Made by a program: the position numbers and the translations under genes
Notes under the pieces: generated by a model
Told to the model about the DNA's origin: nothing
The model's database searches: none
The model's input: the letters and a program-made list of their open reading frames with translations, nothing else
NCBI RefSeq assembly: GCF_023822005.2
Contig: NZ_CP098806.1
Span: forward strand, 6,074,501 to 6,138,500
DNA length: 64,000 nt
Reading direction: 5' to 3'
Source: Dyadobacter fanqingshengii
Lineage (GTDB): Bacteria; Bacteroidota; Bacteroidia; Cytophagales; Spirosomataceae
Shown: in pieces, positions 34,328 to 42,876 of the stretch
How the letters are laid out: each line of letters begins with the position of its first letter
Numbering within the stretch: the stretch's first letter is position 1

Positions 34328-36598
34328 TCACGACAAAGCCGGAATCTCCTCGTCGCTATTGGCCGATTTCGTTTTGACAAATTCTTTGATCAAATCCTTT
34401 TCTCCCGCAATCCACAGCACATCGTCATTCTCAATGATCATGGATGAGTCCGGATTAAGGATCCGCTCGCCGTTGCGTTCAAGGCCAACGATCATTCCAT
34501 GCGTTTTTTCCCTGATCTGGCTGCTTCTGATGCTTTTTCCACGGATCTGGTATTCGCTTCTTACTTCCACGCGTTCCAGCACAATGCTGTCTTCGTGTGC
34601 AATGTAAACATCGCCGTTGGTGCTTACTTCAATGTGTCCCCTGAAAATATCAAGCTGTTCGTCGGTCCCGATCACCTCAATGCGATCGCAGGGATACAGC
34701 ACTTCGGTAGGGCGCGGCAGGTGAATGGTCTTACTGCCTCGCTCGATCAACACCACATTAATCCCAAAATTCTCCCGGATTTTTAATTCCTGCAATGTTT
34801 TTCCAATCAGCGATGAATCGGCGCTTACTTCCAGGAAGGCAAAGTGCGCGTCCCAGGGGAGTAATATCTTTTTCGATTTTCCGCTTCCTTCCAGCTGTCG
34901 CGCATTCAGATTTTGCAGGAAACGCTCCTCGATGCGGTGATAAAAGGTTTGCAGTCTTTGGTAAAAAATCGCAAAACCCAGGATCATAATGCCCCCCGCA
35001 ACGCTAAGCGCCGTTGGTGTCGCAAAAAATGAATTAAGCAGAAAACCCATTAACAAAATGGCGATCAGCACTCTGGACAATTCAAGCAAAAGCAACGGGC
35101 CGCGACTGAATTTCCTGCTTAGCCATATTGCCGAATAGGCTTTTCTGTTTGATCTCTTAAAAATAAGCGCCCACAAAAAGGGGGAGATCAGAAGGAATGT
35201 GATCCCAAATAAAACAGCATTCGTAATGTAAGTTTCCGGAACCCGGGTGTGCAGTTGGTCGGCCAATTGACGCGACGAAGCCATGACAATCCCAATGATC
35301 ACCACCGAATTTAAGATGACAGTTTGCGAATAGGATTTCAGGATCTCATTCCAATGCGTGGTCTGGACAATGGTTTCCGTGCTTGTGCTGTATCGGTTGA
35401 GATAATGTTTCCATTTTTCCGGCAATCGTTTTTCAAGCCATTCTGAAAGCGGTTCGGAAGCTTTCATCATGTAGGGTGTTGTAAAAGTGGTAATTACAGA
35501 AACCCCCACGGCTATTGGATAGAGAAAATTACTGGTAACATTCAGCGAAAGCCCAAGCGTGGCGATAATAAAGGAGAATTCACCAATCTGCGACATGCTC
35601 ATTCCCGATTGCAGTGAATTTTTAAGCGGTTGTCCTGAAATAATGGCACCTAAGGAGACGAACGTGGTTTTTCCCACAATGACAACCAAAACCAAAATTG
35701 CGGTAGGTAATGCATATTCTACGAGCAATCCCGGGTTGATCAACATGCCAACTGAGATAAAGAACACGGCTCCAAATAGGTCTTTTAGTGGCTTTAACAA
35801 ATGCTCAATTTTCTCCGCGTGGGTCGTTTCTGCGAGAATGGATCCCATGATAAATGCGCCAAGCGCCGCCGAAAAACCAGCCTGCGTTACCAGAAATACC
35901 ATTCCAAAACATAAAGCAACCGATGTGATCAGCACGCTTTCGTCGTTCATCAGTTTTCGGTAACGTCTGAGTAATGTGGGGAAGATGAATATGCCGCCTA
36001 AGAACCAGAGTGTCAGGAAGAAAAATAGTTTTAATATCGATTGCAGCAATTCCATTCCTGCAAATTGCTGGCTGATGGATAATGTCGAGAGCAAAACCAT
36101 TAACAAAACCGCTGTAAGGTCTTCAATGACCAAGATCCCAAGTACAACACGTGTGAATTTTTGGGTTTTAAGGCCTAGTTCATCAAAAGCCCTGAATATG
36201 ATAGTGGTGGAAGAAATCGCGATAATCCCGCCTAGGAAAAGGCTGTCTATTTTACTCCAACCCAACAATTGTCCCGTTGTATAACCGGTTGCGAGCATCA
36301 TTCCCACTTCAAAAAGACCCGTTATCGCAGCTGTATTTCCGACCTTGACCAGCTTTTTGAAACTAAATTCAAGACCCAAGCTGAAAAGCAAAAAAATCAC
36401 CCCGATCTCCGCCCATATTTCTATCGTCTTAATGTCAGTAATGGTTGGGAAAAGATTGAAATTCGGTCCTACAAGCAATCCGGCCAGTATATAACCCAGC
36501 ACAATGGGTTGCTTCAATTTCTTGAAGATCAGGGTAATAATCCCTGCCATCGTGAGTATTAATGAAAGGTCGACGATTAGTTGCGGAACGTGCGTCAT
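34328..36598 (-). CDS. CPA2-family monovalent cation:proton antiporter with two RCK-C domains
   Basis: 756 residues from the ATG at 36598; an upstream start would add 15 polar residues. About 12 N-terminal membrane spans carry family motifs (KQPIVLGYILAGLLVGPNFN, GVIFLLFSLGLEFSF, AALGAFIMGSILAET). Three more spans lie around 445-560, and the cytoplasmic tail contains two TrkA-C/RCK-C domains (about 600-670 and 680-750; GKTLQELKIRENFGINVVLI, GKSIRSSQIREKTHGMIVGL). There is no Rossmann RCK-N domain, unlike KefB/C. It probably exchanges K+ or Na+ for H+ under ligand control. Confidence 0.88.
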   Translation of the reverse strand: MTHVPQLIVDLSLILTMAGIITLIFKKLKQPIVLGYILAGLLVGPNFNLFPTITDIKTIEIWAEIGVIFLLFSLGLEFSFKKLVKVGNTAAITGLFEVGMMLATGYTTGQLLGWSKIDSLFLGGIIAISSTTIIFRAFDELGLKTQKFTRVVLGILVIEDLTAVLLMVLLSTLSISQQFAGMELLQSILKLFFFLTLWFLGGIFIFPTLLRRYRKLMNDESVLITSVALCFGMVFLVTQAGFSAALGAFIMGSILAETTHAEKIEHLLKPLKDLFGAVFFISVGMLINPGLLVEYALPTAILVLVVIVGKTTFVSLGAIISGQPLKNSLQSGMSMSQIGEFSFIIATLGLSLNVTSNFLYPIAVGVSVITTFTTPYMMKASEPLSEWLEKRLPEKWKHYLNRYSTSTETIVQTTHWNEILKSYSQTVILNSVVIIGIVMASSRQLADQLHTRVPETYITNAVLFGITFLLISPFLWALIFKRSNRKAYSAIWLSRKFSRGPLLLLELSRVLIAILLMGFLLNSFFATPTALSVAGGIMILGFAIFYQRLQTFYHRIEERFLQNLNARQLEGSGKSKKILLPWDAHFAFLEVSADSSLIGKTLQELKIRENFGINVVLIERGSKTIHLPRPTEVLYPCDRIEVIGTDEQLDIFRGHIEVSTNGDVYIAHEDSIVLERVEVRSEYQIRGKSIRSSQIREKTHGMIVGLERNGERILNPDSSMIIENDDVLWIAGEKDLIKEFVKTKSANSDEEIPALS

Positions 36599-36642
36599 AT
36601 GGTTGGGCTTAGTGACTAATTTTGTTAGATCAATAAAATACA

Positions 36643-36670
36643 AAAAGCCTTTGACGAATCAAAGGCTTTT
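36643..36670 (-). terminator. Terminator after sufB
   Basis: AAAAGCCTTTGA (36643-36654) pairs with TCAAAGGCTTTT (36659-36670) over a CGAA loop. Reading leftward it ends in a T-run, 34 bases after the sufB stop, so sufB is probably transcribed alone. Confidence 0.85.
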
Positions 36671-36703
36671 GTAACGTTGCGTTATAAAAATGGCTTGCTG
36701 GCG

Positions 36704-38155
36704 TTATCCTACGCTGCCTTCCAAACTGATTTCCAGTAATTTTTGTGCTTCCACAGCAAACTCCATCGGAAGCTGATTTAATACTTCCTTTGCATATCCA
36801 TTTACAATCAATGCAACCGCTTGTTCTGTTGGAATGCCGCGTTGGTTGCAATAAAAAAGAATGTCCTCGCCAATTTTTGAAGTCGTAGCCTCATGCTCAA
36901 CCGTTGCCGAAGGATTGCTCACTTCAATGTATGGAAATGTATGCGCACCGCATTTATCACCCAATAACAGCGAGTCGCACTGCGAAAAGTTACGTGCTTT
37001 TTCAGCTTTCTTAAAAACCTGAACAAGTCCTCTGTATGAGTTCTGACTCTTACCAGCTGAAATGCCTTTTGAAACGATCCGGCTCTTGGTATTTTTCCCG
37101 ATATGGATCATTTTCGTACCTGTATCAGCCTGTTGCATGTTATTCGTAACAGCAACGGAATAGAATTCACCGATTGAATTATCACCTTTCAAAATCACCG
37201 AAGGATATTTCCAGGTGATTGCCGAGCCGGTTTCAACTTGCGTCCAGGAAATTTTCGAACCTGCGCCGTCACAAAGACCGCGTTTGGTTACAAAATTGTA
37301 AATCCCACCTTTTCCGTCTTTATCGCCCGGATACCAGTTCTGAACAGTCGAATATTTCACATTTGCATTCTCATGCGCGAAGATTTCTACAACTGCGGCA
37401 TGCAACTGATTTTCGTCACGCATAGGCGCTGTACAACCTTCCAGGTAACTCACGTGGCTATCGGCGTCACCGATAATCAGCGTGCGCTCAAACTGCCCTG
37501 TTCCGGCCGCATTGATACGGAAATAAGTGGAAAGCTCCATCGGGCAGCGAACGCCTTTTGGAATATAAACGAAAGAACCGTCAGAGAAAACAGCCGAATT
37601 CAATGCTGCATAATAGTTGTCCTTTGGAGGAACAACCGATCCTAAATATTTTTGAACTAGTGCCGGATGTTCACGAATGGCCTCGCTAATAGAGCAAAAG
37701 ATAATTCCTTTCTCTTTCAGCGATCCTTTGAATGTCGTGAAAACGGATTCCGAATCCATTACAGCATCAACCGCGATCGAAACACCTGAAAGGCGTTTTT
37801 GCTCGTTAAGCGATATTCCCAGACGCTCAAAAGTGTCGCGCAATTCCGGATCAATGTCGTCCAGACTGTCAACCTGCTTTTTCTTCTTGGGTGCCGAATA
37901 ATATTTTATTCCCTGAAAATCGATTTTTGGATAATGAACGTTTGGCCACTTTGGCTCAGCCATTGTCAGCCACAAATGATAAGCTTTCAAACGCCACGCA
38001 AGCATCCATTCCGGTTCATTTTTTTTGGCTGAGATAAATCTGACAATATCATCATTAAGGCCCATAGGAGCCTCATCTGCCTCAATATCAGTTACAAAAC
38101 CATATTTGTATTCCGAACTGGTGATTTCCTCCAACAATTCATCTTCTTTGCTCAT
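36704..38155 (-). CDS. sufB: Fe-S cluster assembly scaffold subunit SufB
   Basis: 483 residues, full length. Recognisable parts are the N-terminal [13 protein letters not shown], the central [20 protein letters not shown] and [20 protein letters not shown] (conserved Cys), [20 protein letters not shown], and the C-terminal core with [18 protein letters not shown] and [20 protein letters not shown]. SufB with SufC and SufD builds nascent clusters. Here no sufC, sufD or sufS is adjacent, and a terminator closes the gene, which is unusual. Confidence 0.96.
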   Translation of the reverse strand: MSKEDELLEEITSSEYKYGFVTDIEADEAPMGLNDDIVRFISAKKNEPEWMLAWRLKAYHLWLTMAEPKWPNVHYPKIDFQGIKYYSAPKKKKQVDSLDDIDPELRDTFERLGISLNEQKRLSGVSIAVDAVMDSESVFTTFKGSLKEKGIIFCSISEAIREHPALVQKYLGSVVPPKDNYYAALNSAVFSDGSFVYIPKGVRCPMELSTYFRINAAGTGQFERTLIIGDADSHVSYLEGCTAPMRDENQLHAAVVEIFAHENANVKYSTVQNWYPGDKDGKGGIYNFVTKRGLCDGAGSKISWTQVETGSAITWKYPSVILKGDNSIGEFYSVAVTNNMQQADTGTKMIHIGKNTKSRIVSKGISAGKSQNSYRGLVQVFKKAEKARNFSQCDSLLLGDKCGAHTFPYIEVSNPSATVEHEATTSKIGEDILFYCNQRGIPTEQAVALIVNGYAKEVLNQLPMEFAVEAQKLLEISLEGSVG

Positions 38156-38251
38156 AGTCTAATAATTATCACACTGTGTTTCGTATTACAGTAACACAGA
38201 GAACGGGGATTGAGTTTATTGAGAACATCAAAAATACACAAAAATGCGGAT

Positions 38252-39217
38252 TTATAGGTAGGCTCCCGATGAAAGATAGTTCTTCACATAGTCGTCAATT
38301 CCCTCTTCCAGTGACGTAAACGGACGTGTGAAACCGATGGAGCGAAGTTTGCTCATATTAGCCTGCGTGAAATATTGATATTTGTCGCGGATATCTTCCG
38401 GCGTATCTATATACGAAATGTCTGCGGGCTTGCCCATCGCATTGAATGTGCTTGTTACTAGGTCTTTGAAAGTCCGTGCGCGGCCGCTTCCAAGGTTGTA
38501 AATCCCTGAATTTTTGCGGTGATGCATGAAGAAAATGCAAACGTCGATCAGGTCTTTAACATAGATAAAATCACGCATCTGCTCGCCATCCTTAAAATCA
38601 GGGTTATGCGACCGGAAGAGCTTCATTTTTTCCGTTTTATTGATCTGGTTAAAGGCGTGCATCACCACGGACGCCATTCTTCCCTTGTGGTATTCGTTAG
38701 GGCCATACACATTGAAAAACTTCAAACCTGCCCAGAAAAACGGTTTTTTCTCCTGTTGCAAAGCCCATATATCAAACTCATTTTTGGAATCACCGTAAGG
38801 ATTCAGCGGTTTCAGCTGTGATAATGTGGATTCATTGTCATCATATCCATGCTCGCCCAAGCCGTAAGTGGCTGCTGATGATGCATATACAAGCGGAATT
38901 TGGTAAGCAATGCATTTCTCCCAGATCTGTTTGGAATAACTTACATTAAGCTCTTCGAAAATCTCCCTATCGAATTCGGTTGTGTCCGTCCGGGCACCGA
39001 TGTGGAAGATGAATTCAACATCCCGGTTGTTCTTATCCAGCCAGTTAAAGAGCTCAACCCTTTCTACTTTTTCCTGAATTGTTTTTCCTTCAAGGTTTTC
39101 TGCTTTCTCGATTTTGGAAAAATCATCTACTGCAATAATGCTTTTGAAACCGTCCTGATTTAAGCGGCTGATAAGCCCGCTGCCAATGAATCCGGCTGCA
39201 CCTGTTACGATAATCAT
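38252..39217 (-). CDS. hldD: ADP-L-glycero-D-manno-heptose 6-epimerase
   Basis: 321 residues of the extended SDR family. The NADP-binding motif is VTGAAGFIGSGL at the N-terminus; IFHIGARTDTTE, YASSAATYGLGEHGYDDNES and NPYGDSKNEFD contain the catalytic Ser, Tyr and Lys, and FNVYGPNEYHKGRMASVVMH is the HldD-specific stretch. The enzyme makes the L,D-heptose donor for lipopolysaccharide core. lpxB lies nearby, also in envelope biogenesis. A TAnnTTTG element on the minus strand at 39274-39281 may be its -7 box. Confidence 0.92.
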   Translation of the reverse strand: MIIVTGAAGFIGSGLISRLNQDGFKSIIAVDDFSKIEKAENLEGKTIQEKVERVELFNWLDKNNRDVEFIFHIGARTDTTEFDREIFEELNVSYSKQIWEKCIAYQIPLVYASSAATYGLGEHGYDDNESTLSQLKPLNPYGDSKNEFDIWALQQEKKPFFWAGLKFFNVYGPNEYHKGRMASVVMHAFNQINKTEKMKLFRSHNPDFKDGEQMRDFIYVKDLIDVCIFFMHHRKNSGIYNLGSGRARTFKDLVTSTFNAMGKPADISYIDTPEDIRDKYQYFTQANMSKLRSIGFTRPFTSLEEGIDDYVKNYLSSGAYL

Positions 39218-39315
39218 GGGAGAGATTATATGTTTAATGATCGCATTTTTTTTGTTATCCTCTTGTTAACCTGCAAAACTACGGATACAAGATGTAATTT
39301 TGTACCCTATTTATC

Positions 39316-39322
39316 AAGGAGG
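39316..39322 (+). promoter_or_regulatory. Strong Shine-Dalgarno sequence before queD
   Basis: AAGGAGG lies nine bases before the ATG at 39332, a full anti-16S match. Such sequences are rare in Bacteroidota, where translation seldom relies on them. It decides the start codon of the gene. Confidence 0.7.
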
Positions 39323-39331
39323 AGAAGATTT

Positions 39332-39751
39332 ATGATTTACGTAACAAGAAAAGAGCATTTCAACGCAGCCCACCGGCTTTTCAATCCGGCCTGGTCTGAG
39401 GAAAAAAACCAGGAAGTTTTTGGCCCCTGCGCTAACAACAACTGGCATGGACATAATTTTGAGCTGATTGTTACTGTAAAAGGAAAGCCTGACCCGGACA
39501 CCGGTTTTGTAATTGATCTGAAAGTGCTGGGTGATATCGTGAAGAATAAAGTGGTGGATAAGGTGGATCATAAGAATCTTAACCTGGATGTGGATTTTAT
39601 GCAAGGCAAAATGGCTTCCTGCGAAATATTTGTTTATGAAATATGGAATATTCTCGCGCCAGCCATTGCTGAGGCATCCCCGAATTCTAAGCTGCATTAC
39701 ATCAAGCTGGTTGAAACCCCAAAGAATTTTGTAGAGTATTACGGCGAATAA
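39332..39751 (+). CDS. queD: 6-carboxytetrahydropterin synthase / PTPS family
   Basis: 139 residues from the ATG that follows the Shine-Dalgarno. Zinc ligands are H14 (FNAAHRL), H39 and H41 (NWHGHNFEL), and the catalytic Cys is C33 (GPCANN). DHKNLNLDVDF and the final VETPKNFVEYYGE are family motifs. QueD makes the pterin intermediate of queuosine; 6-pyruvoyl-tetrahydropterin synthase is the alternative. Of the window genes, trmD and rluD also act on stable RNA. lpxB follows after 20 bases. Confidence 0.88.
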   Translation: MIYVTRKEHFNAAHRLFNPAWSEEKNQEVFGPCANNNWHGHNFELIVTVKGKPDPDTGFVIDLKVLGDIVKNKVVDKVDHKNLNLDVDFMQGKMASCEIFVYEIWNILAPAIAEASPNSKLHYIKLVETPKNFVEYYGE

Positions 39752-39771
39752 GTGCCAACTGACTAGTCCAG

Positions 39772-40881
39772 ATGAAATATTACCTCATTGCAGGAGAGCG
39801 TTCGGGAGATTTGCATGGTTCCAACCTCATCGGCGGAATCCGCGAGAATGATCTTGATGCGGAGTTCCGCGGCTGGGGAGGTGATATGATGGCGGGCGCT
39901 GGCATGGAGCTGGTCACGCATTATAAGGATACGGCTTTCATGGGTTTCCTGGAAGTGGCGCTTAACCTGCATAAAATCTCCGGCTTCCTGAAAAAATGCA
40001 AAGCCGATATTCTTGAATACAAGCCGGATGCATTGATTCTGATCGATTATCCGGGCTTCAATTTGCGCATTGCCGCTTTCGCGAAGTCAAGGGGATTGAA
40101 AGTGTTCTATTATATTTCGCCAAAAGTCTGGGCCTGGAATCAAAAACGCGCTTTAAAGATCAAGCAAAATGTGGATCACATGTTCGTGATCTTTCCATTT
40201 GAAATAGATTTTTACAAAAAATTCGATTACAAAGTGGATTACGTAGGCAATCCGTTGATGGACGCCATTGCCGCATTCAAGCCGGATCCTGAATTTCGTG
40301 AAAAACATAATTTGCAGCCGGACAAGCCGGTTATAGCATTGCTTCCAGGCAGTCGCCAGCAGGAAATTATTGGCATGCTTGACATTATGCTCACCGTTCA
40401 GCCGCATTTTCCTGATCACCAATTCGTGATTGCGGGGGTTAGTAACCTTCCCAAAACCTTATACGAAAAGTATATTGCAGCGCATAATGCAATCATTGTT
40501 TACGAATCAACTTACGATTTGCTGAACATTGCCGATGCCGCACTGGTAACATCCGGAACAGCCACATTAGAAACCGCATTATTCAGCGTTCCGGAGGTGG
40601 TTTGCTATAAAACAAGCGCCTTTTCCTATGCCATCGCCAAACGCCTCATCCGGGTTCCGTTTATCTCTTTGGTGAATCTTATTTTGGAAAAAGAAGCGGT
40701 TAGGGAGTTGATACAGAGCGAATTGAATGAGCGCTTGCTTGTTGAAGAGCTCGTGAAAATTTTGCCGGGCGGAGCAAAGCATAACGAGCAGATGGAGGAT
40801 TACAAGACGCTGCAAAACCTGGTCGGCGGGCCAGGCGCGTCCGGCAGGGCAGGAGGGTTGATTGTGGGATATTTGAAATAA
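39772..40881 (+). CDS. lpxB: Lipid-A-disaccharide synthase
   Basis: 369 residues, GT19. The N-terminus reads KYYLIAGERSGDLHGSNLIG, followed by LILIDYPGFNLRIAAFAKSR and KVFYYISPKVWAWNQKRALK. The second Rossmann domain has ALLPGSRQQEIIGMLDIM and ALVTSGTATLETAL, where the UDP-sugar binds. It joins UDP-diacylglucosamine and lipid X at the inner membrane. It probably forms an operon with queD upstream and the acetyltransferase 18 bases downstream. Confidence 0.95.
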   Translation: MKYYLIAGERSGDLHGSNLIGGIRENDLDAEFRGWGGDMMAGAGMELVTHYKDTAFMGFLEVALNLHKISGFLKKCKADILEYKPDALILIDYPGFNLRIAAFAKSRGLKVFYYISPKVWAWNQKRALKIKQNVDHMFVIFPFEIDFYKKFDYKVDYVGNPLMDAIAAFKPDPEFREKHNLQPDKPVIALLPGSRQQEIIGMLDIMLTVQPHFPDHQFVIAGVSNLPKTLYEKYIAAHNAIIVYESTYDLLNIADAALVTSGTATLETALFSVPEVVCYKTSAFSYAIAKRLIRVPFISLVNLILEKEAVRELIQSELNERLLVEELVKILPGGAKHNEQMEDYKTLQNLVGGPGASGRAGGLIVGYLK

Positions 40882-40899
40882 ATAAGCATTGAGACAGCC

Positions 40900-41439
40900 A
40901 TGAACGAACAAGAACATCACTCAAAAAATGAAGGTTTAACGGATCGTCATCAACATTTAAGTCAAGGTGAATCTGCTTCTACAATCAAAATTGTCGATTA
41001 CACACCCGAACACGCAAAGGCATTCTACGACTTAAATTATGCCTGGATTTCAGACGCTTATGAAGTAGAGCCGGAAGATGAAAAAGTGCTGGAAGATCCC
41101 GAAAAATACTATTTGAAAGACGGTGGCGCAATTCTGGTAGCGCTTTACCAAGGAGAACCGGTAGGCACCTGTGCATTGAAACAAGGCGATCCGGGTGTGG
41201 TGGAAATGAGCAAAATGACCGTTTCCAAAGAAATGCGCGGAAAGAAAATCGGGGATTTGCTCGGTTATGCGGTGATCGAAAAAGCGCGGGAGCTGGGTGC
41301 GGAAAAGGTTATTTTGTATTCTAATAGAAAAGGCTCGGCCGCAGGCATTAACCTTTACAAAAAGCTGGGGTTTGTCGAAGTGCCGCTAACCGGCCACAAC
41401 TTCAAACGCGCCGACATTAAAATGGAGCTGAATTTGTAA
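40900..41439 (+). CDS. GNAT-family N-acetyltransferase
   Basis: 179 residues. After a polar N-terminal stretch of 25 residues comes a standard GNAT domain: DYTPEHAKAFYDLNYAWISD, GAILVALYQGEPVGTCALKQ, VEMSKMTVSKEMRGKKIGDL with the acetyl-CoA loop, and GINLYKKLGFVEVPL. Substrate unknown. It follows lpxB by 18 bases and may be co-transcribed. Confidence 0.85.
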   Translation: MNEQEHHSKNEGLTDRHQHLSQGESASTIKIVDYTPEHAKAFYDLNYAWISDAYEVEPEDEKVLEDPEKYYLKDGGAILVALYQGEPVGTCALKQGDPGVVEMSKMTVSKEMRGKKIGDLLGYAVIEKARELGAEKVILYSNRKGSAAGINLYKKLGFVEVPLTGHNFKRADIKMELNL

Positions 41440-41484
41440 AAGATGCGACGGAGTCTGCAAGAGTCCGAAGCAGGCGCTCAACTT

Positions 41485-42741
41485 CTAGGTTTTGCGCTTT
41501 TTCTTGCGCGCCGACGGAAACAATACATTATTCAAAATCAGGCGGTAACCCGGTGAATTGGGGTAAAGATTGAGATCGGTTGGCATTCTGCGGCCGCCTC
41601 CGCCCCGGCCTTCGGGATCGTGGCCGCCGTAAAATGTCCATTGTCCGCGACCGAGTTCGCCGTAAATGTAGCGGTCCGATGAGGGCGTTGTTCCCATCAC
41701 CAGCACGCTTGGTTTTACCGTATGTTTTGAGAAAGCGGTGGTTTGTCCCATAAATTCCCTCACCAAATGTTCGTGATTTTGAACAAGCATGGCCGGGATC
41801 ACATCCCATTTAGCGGAAAAATCAAAGAGTGAAAAATAGGCACCGTCGTCACCCCAGTTCCGGAAGCGGCCTGCGGAGGAATTAATGTCTGAGAAAGTCA
41901 TTCCTTCGTATTCGTCCAGCTGCAATTTGAAATTCTGGAATGCGAAAGTTTTTTCGAAATCCAGCTTAGACTGTGCGTCCGGGTCCACGCCGTCACCATC
42001 CATATTGTCTACAATATCAATGCCTTCGGCTGCCAATGCAATGTCGAATGTCTCCGCACCTGAACACATGGCAAACAAGAAGCCGCCGCCTGCACAAAAT
42101 TCCTTGATTGCTTTGGCCACTGCCAGTTTCATCTGCGGCACTTTGGCAAACCCAAAACGGCTCGCGATCGATTCCTGGGCCTTCACATCCGCAGGCGTGG
42201 TGCGCCGCAGACTTTTACCGAATTGTCCCGTAAAATCTTCATGATGCAAATGCAGCCAGTCGTATTTTGGTAAATCTCCTTTCAGGATTTCCTCGTCATA
42301 TATCACTTCAAAAGGGATTTCGGCATATTTCAAAACCAGCAAAACGGCGTCCGTATTCTCAAATTCGGAAGGGCTGATCTTGATCGGTGAATAAACAGCG
42401 ATTTTAGCAGCCTTATGCAGCTTAATGAGATCCATATTTACATTCGGATCGCTGATCTGACTCACAATTTGTGCGCTGGCCGATTCGGATAATACTTCAT
42501 AGGAAATGGCGCGAAGCTTGCATTCGTTCTCAATGGACTTGCTATAAGCCACCTTAAAGCTTCCACCACGATAATTAAGCAGCCAATCTACATCGATCTC
42601 ACCTTTCAGCAGCATATATGCCAGACCGTAGGCTTTCAGGTGGTTAGTCTGCGTGTTATCCATCGGGATAAGGATCTGGTTCGCAAAGCTGATATGCGAA
42701 ATGAGCACCAAAACGAGTAATAGAAACCTCTTCAGCATCAT
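41485..42741 (-). CDS. Conserved exported protein of unknown function, GATase-like (often labelled asparagine synthetase B)
   Basis: 418 residues with a signal peptide (cleaved near ISFAN). Characteristic stretches are ILIPMDNTQTNHLKAYGLAY, VDWLLNYRGGSFKVAYSKSI, YDWLHLHHEDFTGQFGKSLR and GGGFLFAMCSGAETFDIALA, the last resembling the nucleophile elbow of class I glutamine amidotransferase-like folds. The C-terminus has GRGQWTFYGGHDPEGRGGGG and a basic tail KKKRK. Relatives are common in Cytophagales, and I believe the synthetase label is wrong, because no ATP-binding synthetase domain is visible. Function unknown. Confidence 0.75.
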   Translation of the reverse strand: MMLKRFLLLVLVLISHISFANQILIPMDNTQTNHLKAYGLAYMLLKGEIDVDWLLNYRGGSFKVAYSKSIENECKLRAISYEVLSESASAQIVSQISDPNVNMDLIKLHKAAKIAVYSPIKISPSEFENTDAVLLVLKYAEIPFEVIYDEEILKGDLPKYDWLHLHHEDFTGQFGKSLRRTTPADVKAQESIASRFGFAKVPQMKLAVAKAIKEFCAGGGFLFAMCSGAETFDIALAAEGIDIVDNMDGDGVDPDAQSKLDFEKTFAFQNFKLQLDEYEGMTFSDINSSAGRFRNWGDDGAYFSLFDFSAKWDVIPAMLVQNHEHLVREFMGQTTAFSKHTVKPSVLVMGTTPSSDRYIYGELGRGQWTFYGGHDPEGRGGGGRRMPTDLNLYPNSPGYRLILNNVLFPSARKKKRKT

Positions 42742-42876
42742 GTGACAGGTTAAAATTTTCAGCGCCGGAAATAGGGGAGAGTAAAATCAAATTTAATTAA
42801 TATTCATGACATTAAATACTTGCGAATAAGTGATTTATGTAAAAAATTTCGAGGAACAATAATGTCTGAAAAAGCG

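Noticed and set aside
41485..42741. Asparagine synthetase B assignment
   Set aside because: No synthetase ATP-binding domain and no N-terminal catalytic Cys are visible, and the protein is exported.
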